DNA from: Stropharia rugosoannulata
Taxonomy: Eukaryota > Basidiomycota > Agaricomycetes > Agaricales > Strophariaceae
Assembly: GCA_028532985.1 (NCBI GenBank)
Contig: JANCIK010000012.1
Coordinates: forward strand, 248,001 to 312,000
DNA: 64,000 bases
Direction of reading: 5' to 3'
A program made the translations under genes and the position numbers. How positions within the stretch are numbered: position 1 is the stretch's first letter; each line of letters starts with the position of its first letter. Under the pieces are notes generated by a model. It made no database searches. It was not told the DNA's origin and saw nothing but the letters and a program-made list of their open reading frames with translations. Shown one piece after another: positions 35,501-46,578 of this stretch.

Positions 35501-37730
35501 CAATATCATGGTTAAGGAGAACGACTGGGGGAGTATTATCGCGCATACACTCAGGTTAGTAGAGTTATATGTGACAAATTCGACGCTGATGTGGTTACTT
35601 CAGCACGGTCGACTACCAGATGGAACTCGCCAATTTATCCATTGCTAGAGGGGGCTCAGCTCTGGCTTCGCCATCATCTCCAGCTACCGAGGCAACGGCA
35701 ACGTCGTCGTTCTTCTCAGTAGCATCGGGGTACAAGCTGTTTGCCTCGCCTTCAAAACAACAGCCGGATCCGGATCAAGAAGACGTCGCAGCATGGAATG
35801 AGCCCGAGCCATTCTCTGCTATAATTTCAAGGAAGGAGAATCCCCGCGAGACACTCCCATTACTTTCAATACGTGATGTCCTGAGATCCAAAAACTCGGG
35901 AGACCAACAGAATGCAGCTGGTTCTGCCAACTCATCACGCTTCTCTAGCCTGACAGGTGGTATTCCGCCTGGTAACTCATCGCCGTCCTCGATCAAAACG
36001 AAGCCGGACATCGCCCTGACTATTAAAGCGGTTGATGGAGAAAATATAACCGATGGAGAGAATGCATCCAAGATTCTGCAAGAGTTGGAAAATTCAGCTG
36101 TAGCGTCTTCGAGGCATACATCAAGGCCTCCGTCTGTCATTTCCGAACCTGTCAATGAAATACTTCAATCATCAACTCAGTCTAAGGATAGGACGAGTGC
36201 GTTAGCTACGTCAGCCGGTAATGGCGATAATATTCGGAGGGCGGACGCACAAAATGACCGTGTTGTCAATAGCAAAAGTACGGAAGATGTATCCAGCGTC
36301 AAAGCAAATACAATTCCACCCCCTCTCCCTCCCAAAGACACTTTGAAGGCACCTGTCTCACGGCATGTTGTATCAACTAGTGCCACGTCGTCTGCGCCTT
36401 CAGCATGGAGCTCGAACAATCCCCCGCCAGACAGTCCTTCCTCGCATTCGTCCAGGTTAACCAGCTCGATTGCAAGTGGGCTTCAGACAGCAATGCGCTA
36501 CGTTATGAAAAGCGAGCCCAGCGTACCTACCTCATCTGCGTCGGGTTCCACGATCAAGAAGCAACATCACACACTGCTCGGTGACATCACACATACGGAT
36601 GGCCGCCCTCATATCAAGTACGACTGGACCGCCGGAAAGCGGATGAAGTTCAGCTGCACGGTGTACTACGCCAAGCAGTTCGACTTGCTCAGAAAAAGGT
36701 GTGGGATCCACGAGGTCTTCTTGAAGAGTATGTCAAAAAGCACAGCTTGGACGGCGGAAGGCGGGAAGAGCAAGTCAAATTTCTGGAAGACGGAAGATGA
36801 CCGATTCATAATCAAGACTTTGGTTAATGCTTGGAACGTCAGCGATCTGTATGTCCCTACTCCGATCCCTTTACATGCACTCATTACTTTTTTAACTCTA
36901 CCTTGATAGTCAAGTACTGCTCGACTTTGCTCCAGCTTATTTCCGTTATATGGACGCGACAACGAGCAGGCCTACTGTCTTATGCAAAGTCCTCGGATTT
37001 TACACGGTAGAAATCAGGAACCTTGAGACTGGTACCGTGCAAGCAAAATCTGATCTGCTGGTCATGGAAAATCTTTTCTTTGAGCATACGATCAACAAGA
37101 CGTTCGATTTGAAAGGTATTCAGGGAAGAAGGGTCAAGTCTCACGGAGATACAACAAAAACATTTTTTGACGGGGAATGGATTGAAGGCATGGAGCTCCT
37201 TATCTGCTACATATACGCACTGCTGATATTCGAACAATTTTAGGTCAACAAAGAACACTGACCTTGGTCCGACCCCACTCAAAGGTCATTTTACGGGAAT
37301 CAATAAGGAGCGATACGGAATTCTTGGCTAAAAGTAACATCATGGACTATTCGTACGTGCATTAGTATTTGTTATTCGTTGTCACTGCTTACTCGATTCT
37401 AGCCTTCTTCTAGGGGTCGACGACCAGAAAAAAGAAATATTTTGCGGTCTGGTGGATACGATTGGGAGCTACACTTTCGCGAAGACGCTCGAATACAAGG
37501 CGAAACATGGTCTACAATCTACCGAGGTCACTGTCATGCCCCCGAACGAATATCAGGAGCGCTTTGTAAATGCTTTAGAAGGATATTTTGTGGCTTGTCC
37601 AGGTACGTACACACTGTCTAATAGCTTGTCGCCTGCCTTGGCCTAACTGCGGATTCTAGATAAGTGGTCTAAGCCTCCGGACGAAAGTAAGATCATCAGC
37701 GATCCTAATCTTCTGCCCAGCGTATTGTAA
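32502..37730 (+). CDS. Fab1-like phosphatidylinositol phosphate kinase lacking a FYVE finger
   Basis: Lipid kinase of the Fab1/PIKfyve class (PI3P to PI(3,5)P2 on endosomes and vacuole in known members). ATG at 32502 gives MADVKPLPALPVTSL. The N-terminal third has no zinc-finger cysteines. The chaperonin-like (TCP1/GroEL-type) section reads ECYIIGGTFAFNGINSPTQY, LLRKVLRMAIYVHLALILEQ and ILWNFSIG, with the Cys-rich linker CSVCGAS and FAKYLELLVYSP. A long Ser/Pro-rich linker follows. The kinase domain reads FSCTVYYAKQFDLLRKRCG, FWKTEDDRFIIKTL, FAPAYFRYMD, VMENLFFEHTINKTFDLKGI, LVRPHSKVILRESI, SNIMDYSLLLGVD and GLVDTIGSYTFAKTLEYKAK. The stop is TAA at 37728-37730. About 1,600 residues, roughly nine exons. 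One intron (37188-37243) appears to use a GC donor. DLKGI replaces the commoner DLKGS. It may be a second, diverged Fab1 paralogue or the only one; this cannot be told here. Confidence 0.87.
37188..37243 (+). other. Probable GC-AG intron in the kinase domain
   Basis: To keep the kinase frame (DGEWIEG joined to QQRTLTLV) the exon must end GAAG at 37187 and resume at 37244 after TTTTAG. The intron therefore begins GCATGG and is 56 bp long. No GT donor nearby preserves the frame. Confidence 0.7.
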
Positions 37731-38111
37731 TATGGCCTTCAGTTGACCTTAAACTTACATATGATGTCGCGTGAGGATAATTACTGCCGGTGTGTTACTA
37801 TGATTTATTCTTAATACCCGTTCCGCTGTAATATCATATATTTGTAATAATCTCAGTGTATTGATCTTCTCTATATCTATGCGTTCAAACTACTTATACT
37901 CACTCAATTTCTAACATGGCTGTTATGTTGCTTCTACTAGAGTACATTCCAAAATTGTTCCAAAATTGGCCGTTTTTGTGAATGCCCTCACGTGACTTAG
38001 CAATGGGCGTTATTTCAACGTTACTTGGTTCTGTTAGTGTACTCTACGCAATCTGCACACCAACTGTACCCACACCGAGTGCTTCAATTCGAGTGGAATT
38101 ATGTCTTTATC

Positions 38112-39713
38112 ATGATGAGCCATCCGTTAACTTCTACTCAGTCTCCCAGGCATACAGCGTCGGGTGCTCTGACATCGTCATCTGGCTTGACGCTCCCAAG
38201 CGAACTATTGACGGAGATATTGCAATGGTTGGACTGGACAGACATATTACGCGTGCGCCAGGTAGGTTGATATACCAAACTCTCTTTACAATACCTGACT
38301 ACGGGTTACAATAGACATGCAAATTTATGTTGGCCGCAACACAGTCGAGGATAATTTGGAGAGGCCTGGTCAATGAACACATGAGCACCAGTTTGATACC
38401 ACCAGCATTGGAGCGCCCTGTGAACATGTACACCGCCACAGAACTCCAGAACCTCTTGTTACTTTGGAAAAGTGCCGAGTACGGTTGGAAAACTGATGGT
38501 ACTCATGTCGCCCGAGAACGCATGCTCAAAACATGTCGTGCGTCGTTCGAAAACATTTACCTTACTCCAGGAGGGAGATGGCTTCTTGTCTTGGGCAATT
38601 ACGGGGCTTTGACATGCTATGACCTTGACTCCGACAACTTCGACAAAACTCAGCTCATTCCTGACCAGTTGGAAAATAGATCAAAGTCGCCGGTGAACAA
38701 AGAACGTCTTATGTTGGTGGAACACAACACCAGCTCCTCAACATTCTCCTTCACTGTTGTTGTGTCTATCAAGGGCCACTTCATTGGCAGTGACGCTCCC
38801 AATGGTGAGCATAAATTGCAGATATGGCGCGTTTTTATAGCGCCGGACGAACTGCAAAACGTTACTAGACTGGAAGCCAGGTTACTAGCTTCCTTTCACC
38901 ATCGTGCAGAGGTTCACAAGGTTTGGTCGCTGTCGCTCCTTGGTCCCGTTGTTGCCTTCGTCGGGTCGACTCAACAATATCGCTCGACCTACGTATATGT
39001 TTTAGAGTGGGAACGATGGAAAGCGCAAGGTTCTACACATTATCCCTTAATTATATCAAATCGTAAAGTTTGGCCCCGAGTAAGTACACTGAAGACACTT
39101 CATTTCATGAGCTGATACTTTCATCTGATAGGATATTGTTCATCTTTTGTCCTCCAGTAGGATTTTGATCATTGGACAGCGCCACTTCTCGCTGTACGAT
39201 TACTCTACTGCTCGTGAAACATATGGAAGCTCACCCCTACCTAATGAGCAATCAGAGTTCAGCTTATTACAGCGTTTGAACGAGCCTCACTTTTTTTTGT
39301 CTTTCTCTCGTCCTTCGGAGTCTACCTCGAGACTCCTTCGACTCCGCCGTTCATCACTTGCCGTAGTGACTTTCGAAGACAAGACAATGTCCCCTGCATC
39401 ACTGGAATTTATCAAGATAGGCGACCTGGCCACGTCAAATATTAATAAGGAAACGGGACCCAGGATTGGACAAAGTGTTACCCTTGCCTCCCGCGATGAT
39501 CGATTATGCTTTTATACGTATCCTGTTACCTCAAACGGTGATACCCCCAACTTGATTGGCCCATTTTGGCAAACTTGGTCCGCGAATGACCTACCGTCTT
39601 TTGAGACAAAATTGTTCGATGAACAATCTGGCCGCATACTACTTATTAATGATCCAACAGACGGACTAGATGTCAAAGTTATAGATATTGCTTTGGTATA
39701 TAGGAATACTTGA
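38112..39713 (+). CDS. F-box protein (intact family member)
   Basis: F-box protein; such proteins bring substrates to SCF ubiquitin ligases through Skp1. ATG at 38112 (MMSHPLTSTQSP). The F-box is LTLPSELLTEILQWLDWTD with LRVRQTCKFMLAATQSRI across the first intron, then WRGLVNEH. The remaining 430 or so residues look like beta-rich repeats of a propeller (GGRWLLVLGNYGALTCYDLD, HKLQIWRVFIAPDEL, GPVVAFVGSTQQYRSTYVYV, SSSRILIIGQRHFSLYDY, LFDEQSGRILLIND). There are two introns: one after RVRQ, with acceptor TTACAATAG, and one after WPR. Two decayed relatives lie at 41471-42540 and 52110-53270. Target unknown; expansions of such F-box genes are common in mushroom genomes. Confidence 0.82.
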
Positions 39714-40199
39714 CTACAATACGTACTGTGTCTTATTTTTAATGACGTTATTGTTGCCCAGTCAGTGAACAGACGCATTTCAGACACGTTCTGCGTGTGT
39801 TCCAACTTCGGCTCAAAAATAGTCAATGATTTGCCTTAGTGCGATGTCAATGCAACTACTAAATTAATTATCAGCCTTTTGCACTATATTTGTATTACCC
39901 GCTGTTTCCCTCGGACTCTGGTTCCTTTAGAAAACAATCTTTCTTCACCACTACTCTGCAACGTGCTAATCTTTGCTTTAGTTTACTATAGGACTCATGT
40001 GGTTCTGCATTGCTTCCGAGAAACCAAAAGTGAGAGAAGGAACAGGATAAAGTAAAGTCAATTAAGTATCACTGCCAAAATGTGACAGTGCTATAGTTTG
40101 CGAATACATACGGATGTGGAATATAGGTGCCCGTAGTCAAACACTATCGCATTATTTGCACACTAGTGCCAAACAACAATCAATTAATCAGAGAACAAC
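39714..40199. other. Intergenic region left of the MITE-like element
   Basis: 3' side of the F-box gene; AT-rich, no gene seen. A short string GGAATATAGG (near 40119) recurs right of the inverted repeats near 41132. Confidence 0.5.
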
Positions 40200-40230
40200 A
40201 TATGTTTTAAGCTAGACTCGCGAGCCACTT

Positions 40231-41041
40231 TTGAAATTCCGCCCTGAACTTTAAAATATATCGAGAACGGCACAAGAACGGCAGTGGAACCGCCCGCGGT
40301 CACCGTGGATCTGAGACTTGAAAGGATCCCGCCCTTGTCTCTTGCTTTCCTCCATGTTCAGCGCAGGGCAATTGCTTTTTTCTTTCTGCTCACTAAATCT
40401 ACTCGCCAAATCTGAATTGATGGCACGAGTTGGCCCTTGGGTATGAGCAAGGTATGAGACTGCAATGCTTCTTGCCTGGAAAACACGGACTGAATAGGTG
40501 TGTGGTCAAATCGCCATCAAATATATGGACGAATCAAGCCGTAGAAGCGAGTTGGAAGCGAATAATCAAGAAGGGGAAGAGGGCTGCTACATCGGAGAAA
40601 GCTGAGCTGCACAGGTAGAACCTGGAGACCTCAGGCTGTAAGATTTACTTGTACTATTGGGATGTCAATCAATCAATCCTTTGTAGTATGGTTTGACTAC
40701 ATTCACTGTGCCAGATAATGTATTTCTCCCTTTTTAATACCGGCTTACTTTTGTATAATTACATGATTGGATTGTACCTATTATTCTTTCTTATAAAACT
40801 ACATATATCCCATATGTGATATCATTTGAATTGGACTTGAAGCTCATCCACCCGCATAAAACAGACTCTATGAGCTTTGAAGGGGCAGGAAGTACACGCT
40901 GCTCGCCAGCTTTTGTACTTAAGTATAGTGGCAACACATTGAAAGCGGGCGGGGCGGCACCTTGACGGGCCACGGCACCCTATTTCGTACATTAATGAGC
41001 AATCTTCCCGATGTATTTTAAAGTTCAGGGCGGAAATTGAA
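40231..41041. mobile_element. MITE-like element with inverted terminal repeats
   Basis: Two inverted copies of a 37-nt sequence, 40231-40267 and 41005-41041, match at 33 of 37 positions; the core is CCGCCCTGAACTTTAAAATA. Weaker inverted similarity extends outward (GTTTTAAGCTAGACTCG against GCTTAAAACTAGGCTCG) and slightly inward (CCGCCCGC), so the true ends may lie near 40200 and 41110. The 737 bp between the repeats has only short frames and no transposase, so it would be a non-autonomous element. I could not identify target-site duplications with certainty. Confidence 0.55.
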
Positions 41042-41470
41042 CAACTACTGCGTAGCTATCGGAGTGCGAAATGCAGGAGCGGCTGGTCACGAGCCTAGTT
41101 TTAAGCATCTGAAAAAGACGTACCCACTTGCGGAATATAGGACTCCAGCCCACCTTTAACAGACCGTGACTTGGCTTCTACCAAACAAATTTGCATTCTT
41201 CCAGCTATGATTTATTCACGGACAGAGAGAGTACTATCAGCTTCCTCTGAATCTCCTATGTTCCTTGTTGAAGCTTTTAAAACAGCATCCAATTTACTAT
41301 TTGGAATACCTATGAATAAAGTGAATGTATGAGTTCATAGCACACATTATTGGTTAATGAACTCTCACGAGATGTATTGAAGGATAACGGTTTCTTTGAA
41401 TACGAAAATATGGCATAGTCTAGAAGCACATATATAGTAAAAAGAACTACAAAAAATATTTCTACGTTGA
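41042..41470. other. Region between MITE-like element and F-box pseudogene
   Basis: AT-rich sequence with no coding match; the F-box resemblance begins abruptly at 41471. Confidence 0.45.
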
Positions 41471-42540
41471 AAGAATACGGGTGGAGGACCGATGGTACTC
41501 ATGTCGCCCGTGAACATACGGTATGTTCAGTGCCCCTGCGACCGACCTTGAAAACATGTATCTTGCTCCGGGTGGACGATGACTCCTTGTTCTGGGCGCA
41601 TCAGGGGTGTTGGCATGCTACGACCTCAGCTCCGAGATTATGAACAGATCTCAGCTTATCCCAGACCAGTTGTCCCCGGCTAACCTGTCACGACCGAACG
41701 GTATATGTCCGTCGAACACGACACCAATTCAAACGCGCCAGTTTTCACAGCTGCCATATCTATCAAAGGATACTTTATCGGCAGTGATGTTTTGGAGGGC
41801 GAACATAAATTGCAGATATGCCGCGTTAGTCCAGTATACGTCAATATATTAGACTGGGAACAGCGGAAAGGACAAGAATGTACACATTATCTGTTACGCA
41901 TATCACACGACGAAGTTTGGTCACAAGTATGTTAGCCAATGCATCATCATAAAAGGTTGCGTGAACTAATACTTGCATTTGAAAGGTCACCGTCTATCTT
42001 CTTTCATTCAGTAGGCTTTTTGTCATTTATTCCACTGGTGGTTGTTTTCTTTACGACTACTCTACTAGCCATGGAAGCTCGCCTGCGCTTTCCGAGGAAT
42101 CATATTTCACTGCACTGCAATACTAGAATGCAAGATTCTCATTCTCATCTTTTTCACATCCATCAAAGAACACTTTCAGACTCGTCTGACTCCGCGACTT
42201 GTCCCTTTTTGTGCTCACTTTTCACGATACCTTACCCTCGGCGCCATTGGACTTTATCCAGATAGCCTGGATTGCCTGAATCAATCCGGTCTGCGAATGC
42301 AAGGAGTCCGTGCATCGGACAAAGCGTTGCCATTGCCATTGGCGTCGACATTAGTTACTTGTCATACCTCAAAATCTCCCGGGCTATCTCAGCAAACTAG
42401 GTCTTCAAACGACAAGTTATTGTTCTTGGGAAATAAGTTGTTTGATGAACAGTCTGGTCGCATTCTGCTTATTAACTGGGAAAAGAGGTCGAACGGACAT
42501 CGGAGTCATTGACATTGCTTTGGTGTGTAGAACTCAGTGA
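41471..42540 (+). pseudogene. F-box pseudogene A (5'-truncated)
   Basis: Decayed copy of the 38.1 kb F-box gene. Resemblance begins mid-gene at 41471 (EYGWRTDGTHVARE against EYGWKTDGTHVARE); the F-box itself is missing. The GGRWLLVLG block reads GGR-stop-LLVLG because the Trp codon is TGA. After HKLQICRV about 50 residues are deleted before VYVNILDWEQ. Frames then shift several times. The 3' end (42161-42482) carries LFDEQSGRILLIN and is nearly identical to the matching end of pseudogene B at 52 kb on the other strand. Not a functional coding sequence as it stands. Confidence 0.8.
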
Positions 42541-42707
42541 ATTCGGTTTGCATTGGTGGAAATACCATACCATAAGACTATGTTGTCCCGGATTTATAAC
42601 TATACACTGTCAAACTAAGCAATAGCAAGCATCCAATCGTCTTGAATAGGATCTCATTATACTTGTACCCATAATAATTAAACCCCATCTCTATAAAATT
42701 CCTGGGC

Positions 42708-44448
42708 CTACCGCTTGGGAGGAAGACATTGGACAAGTGCGGTCCAGCACGTTTGGCACGCTTTTGAAGCATCCAAGTAACTTACTCCGTCGCCCTTAAG
42801 CCGTATATCGCGCAGAACTAAGCCGTGGCTATCCAGGGAGATCCAGGGCAGAGTAACGGCACGCATGGCAGATGCGAAATATGTCTGAGTGATGCATAAA
42901 CTTGAGTTACAAACTTATATAACCATATGATGAGTAGTACGTACAGCATTCTGCAGGTCCCGTTCCCAAGAGTCAATCAACCCATTGTCTTGACCTTGTG
43001 CAATGCTGTGGTAGCACACCTGAAGTGCACGCAGTCCAGGACCGGGTAAGAGGCTTGAGAGTAACTGGAAAAGGGTGACAGAGAGGTGCTGCACTTCAAT
43101 CACCAGTGATTCTATGTAAGTTTGTTGCTCTACTAAGTTCGGGTGCGGTGCTGAAATATTGGTGTTCGCAGTTACTTCTGAATGCACGGCACAAAATGGT
43201 GCAACAAGTGAGCTCAGCTCACCAACGTCGCGAATGCAGCCCTCGATACAAAGCTCTAAGCCTGACGAGGACGGTGTACCGCTACTTTCTCGCAACCTTA
43301 TACCTTCAGCTACAGTCTCTGCAACTTGAACAAGGAACGGAGGTATGCGCAGATCACCTAAACCTTTGGTATTGAGCGCCAACGTTAGTGAACGTAAAGC
43401 GGGAAATGAAAGCGTGTGCAGTCGAAGGTTGGCAGGACGACTCGTCACACTGCACAAACACTGATCCTCGACGATGAGTGACTGAAGGTTCGGTGTATGC
43501 ATTTCAAGAAAATGTCTAAGAGCTTGTGGGGTGCTGTTATAATGCGCTGCACCAAGTGGCATTCTGAGGGAGAGATGGGACAATGGGAGTCGGGATAGCA
43601 CAAAGAGTGCACTGAAATCTCTTTGAATACAGTTGAATCTATTTTCGGTGTTGAATGTTGACGCCGGAAAGTCGAGTTCGAGGTGTGTCAGGGAGTTACA
43701 AGATCTGTTATAATTGGATCAGTTCTGTTTTACATTGCACAATAAGCAGTCTCAATCATTTAATTTTAAAGTACGTACGTAATGAATGAGCCTAGCACTG
43801 TGAATGACAACGGCTGGGCTGCAGCTATGTTTCCGGCAGGAGGCAGAGCAAGACGTAGTGAAAGCTTTTTGAGCCGTGAGAGGGGTACGACTGGACGCCC
43901 ATGCTCAGCGAGGTGTGCTAGCAAAGTTGTGATAGGCGTTGTTAATGTGATTGCTGCTACTGTTGTGGGGATAGCATTGAATAAACGCGGCAGTAATTTC
44001 AGCACAAATGTATGCTCGGAATGAGATCCAAGTGCAACGGGCGCGATGATCGAAAGCGCGTTTAGCGAAGGCATCATCGCCAGCAGATACAAGATCCGTG
44101 TTAAAAGTTGTAGAGTAGTAGTGTTACGTTCTGCCTGTAGACAAGCTGAGCGCAATGGTCTGGTATGGATAGACAAGCTGCGAATACGTCGAGCAATGTC
44201 GGAACTGAATCTTGAGTGTTACCACGAGTGAGCTCATGCCACGTTATACAAGTGTGTACGCACTCTATGCAATCCAACGTAGCGTTGATCGCTGTGTACT
44301 TATCATTGTCAAGAACCAGATGATGGAAGATCCGCTCGGTGGCTGCGTCCAAGAAGGTGCGGCTCACTGACGCAGCCTTTGTGAGCACTGCGTCGGGGAG
44401 AAAGTCGGCAATACGAAGCCACAACTCAGGAGGCAGGGAAGCTGACAT
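42708..44448 (-). CDS. F-box / leucine-rich-repeat-like protein
   Basis: Predicted F-box protein. ATG at 44446-44448 gives MSASLPPELWLRIADFLPDA with VSRTFLDAATERIFHHLVLD, a typical F-box-like start. An intron with donor GTGCGT near 44260 and acceptor ACTCAAG fits the frame DIARRIRSLSIHTRPLR. Leucine-rich helical/LRR-like sequence follows: ILYLLAMMPSLNALSI, LSRLKKLSLRLALP, CNSLTHLELDFP, LSRLPLSHLSLRMPLG, FPALRSLTLALN, YIESLVIEVQHLSV and GPGLRALQVCY. The last exon reads ASAMRAVTLPWISLDSHG with LRDIRLKG and ends LPPKR* at 42708; an alternative splice at GTAAGT near 42785 is possible. Probably a substrate adaptor of an SCF ligase (inference). Not closely related in sequence to the F-box gene at 38 kb. 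Confidence 0.75.
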
Positions 44449-44781
44449 TTTTCGTGCTGAGCTGCATTTTCATTTTCATCCTCGGACTCACTATTTATGT
44501 ATCTGCCGCTCAAAACAGTGACGTTATTGCTTCTTGAAGCTGTTGGATTCTTGCAGATCATGGTCGGGAGCAGAGCGTGCGGCAAGGCGAATCCGGTAGG
44601 TACATTGCCGCCATTGCCGGCCGACCGTTTTGCCGAAAGGTTGAACCTTGTATTGGTCAGTAAGTAATGCCGCCACGGCGATCAAAACTTGAAATGGCCT
44701 TGTTGTTTATGTAATAAGTCGTGCGGTCAGTCTTTTCAGCTTTGCACAACTACGACGACGGCAACGACAACGACGAAGACA
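44449..44781. other. Divergent promoter region
   Basis: Short shared upstream region between the F-box/LRR gene (minus) and the proline-rich gene (plus), with a run of ACGACG repeats near 44750-44780 in the leader. No gene. Confidence 0.5.
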
Positions 44782-45784
44782 ATGACGGACCTCACTGTGC
44801 TCGTGTCTCCCCTCCCACTCTACCCTGAGCCTCCAAGTCTGCCTTTCGTTCGTCGCACTCGTCCTGCCACGCGCCCTATCATGGTTACACTCGAGTCCGC
44901 CACCGACGACCCTGATCTTGAAAATAGTCCTTACCTCGTCGTCGCCAGCAGCGCCAGCGCCAGTACCAGTGCGCTGGGCTCAGGATCAACTTTACGTGCA
45001 TCGCCAAACCAAGACCCGGACTTCATCCACCCACCCGTTGCCTCGCCACCGCGACGCGCGCGCACGCCTCGCGTGGTCGAGCCACACCTTCTCTCGCCAC
45101 CGATCAACACTTGGAAGGCTCGTCCGCGGCCTCGGCATCGCCCAACTCGCTCGCATAGCGCACCGCCTGAGCGCCGGACTCCTTCCCCCGACCCCACCAT
45201 TGCCCTTGGCGACGAGGCTAACACTCCGCTGGACGCTGGGCCCTCTTCGTCCCGGGATCCAAGGCAAATCAACAGTTTGAATGGGCAAGGGGAGACTAGA
45301 CTGCCATTGCAGAGCGAAGCGCTAGGCTTCCGTCCACGTCCGCGCCCACCCGTGCGCAGCACCACAGCCCTCGGCGCTGCCGAGCGCCATGCCCTTGCCA
45401 GCACTTCCGGTGGTGAGCTTGTCAAGCCCCCACCTCCTCTACGTGAGTGCCTGCTTCCTCTTTGCCAATACCACGTCAGCTCCCTCTTCACCGTCCGGAT
45501 CTTCCAATTTCGCCCCAAAACTTCTTTCTCCCCTTCATCCGCAAGAAGGATTAACTAACCTCCTATTTCCTCACATAGTGCGCCCAACGACATTTTGGCG
45601 TAAAACGCGCCGCTCAGGCGTAACAGGTCCATCCTACTCCCCGTCCTCTCACCTCATCCGGCGGAGCACCTATATCGCTGCAGGACTCCCTTTCGACGCA
45701 CCTATACACGACCTTAGCGCTCTCTGCGTAGAGAGCCGCGTTGGGTTTATAGTGGTGCCGCCTATAGACCAATCTATGTTCTAG
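44782..45784 (+). CDS. Proline/serine-rich basidiomycete protein of unknown function
   Basis: Two exons, 44782-45442 and 45579-45784, joined by an intron with donor GTGAGT and acceptor CACATAG, give 288 residues. The first 220 residues are Pro/Ser/Arg-rich and probably disordered (PLYPEPPSLPFVRR, SPPRRARTPRVVEPHL, RPRPRHRPTRSHSAPPE). The C-terminal 70 residues are compact: RPTTFWRKTRRSGVTGPSYS, SHLIRRSTYIAAGLPFD and LCVESRVGFIVVPPID. The compact tail is probably the conserved part. I do not recognise a domain. Four ACN-rich codon repeats precede the chosen ATG; an earlier in-frame ATG (44692) is possible but would add a Thr-only stretch. Confidence 0.6.
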
Positions 45785-46578
45785 TTTTGACGTTTGGACC
45801 TGGTGTTTTGACACAGAAGATCATTAGGATGCCTGCAGGTCCTTGGATGGAATGCGGGGTGATATTGGTGCGCGGGGTGTTTGGTAAGAGAGGATATAGA
45901 TGAGTGTTTTTGGTTGAGAAACTTTTGGAACGAAGGTTATGTGTTCGGACGGAGTTCTATTCTCGTTTATCACCCCGCCCCCTAGCGCATATATAGACCC
46001 CATGTCCATGTTTAAGCCTCCTCCAGCTCAGCTACGCCAACGTCAACACGAACATGCAAAGTTGCATAACGACATCACATTCAATCGGATATACTTGAAA
46101 TCCAAGCGCATATACTCACATTCGGCCGCATCCACAACCAACCCATGTAATCATCAGCCAGCTTCGATCTCACCAGCATGTCCGGCAATCGAAACCCATC
46201 TTGCATATGTGGTCACTGTTTCTCCTGACCCTATATTATACCCCCTTCCGGCGCCCCTCTCCTATCATTACCCTCTTGGGTCACAGATGACTGGCCAGTT
46301 TCATTTTCCCGTTCCTATTTTCTATTCCATCGCCAGGCAGGTAGATTTCTTCCCTTCTAGGCGCATACGTCCTCTAATCCGGCGCACAATTTGGAAAAGA
46401 TAGGAGAAAGCAAGACGCGACTCTGTACTACTACGGACGCCAGGTTAGAATACAGGGAGCAACCGAGAACCAGACACGACTTGTACAGGACAAATAAGCA
46501 TCGACCACTATAACGATCTGAAGAACGGGACAAAGAGAGATACTGTCAATACCAAAAGAGCCAGCATTGACAGAGTGG
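45785..46578. other. Intergenic region / 5' leader
   Basis: Open plus-strand frame at 45939-46403 (about 154 codons) has ordinary composition but no recognised domain and no splice link to the next gene; it may be leader sequence. Nothing else supported. Confidence 0.4.

Noticed and set aside
37244..37340. Alternative kinase exon reading STKNTDLGPTPLKG
   Set aside because: It soon hits a stop and lacks kinase similarity; the neighbouring frame gives LVRPHSKVILRE and SNIMDYS as expected.
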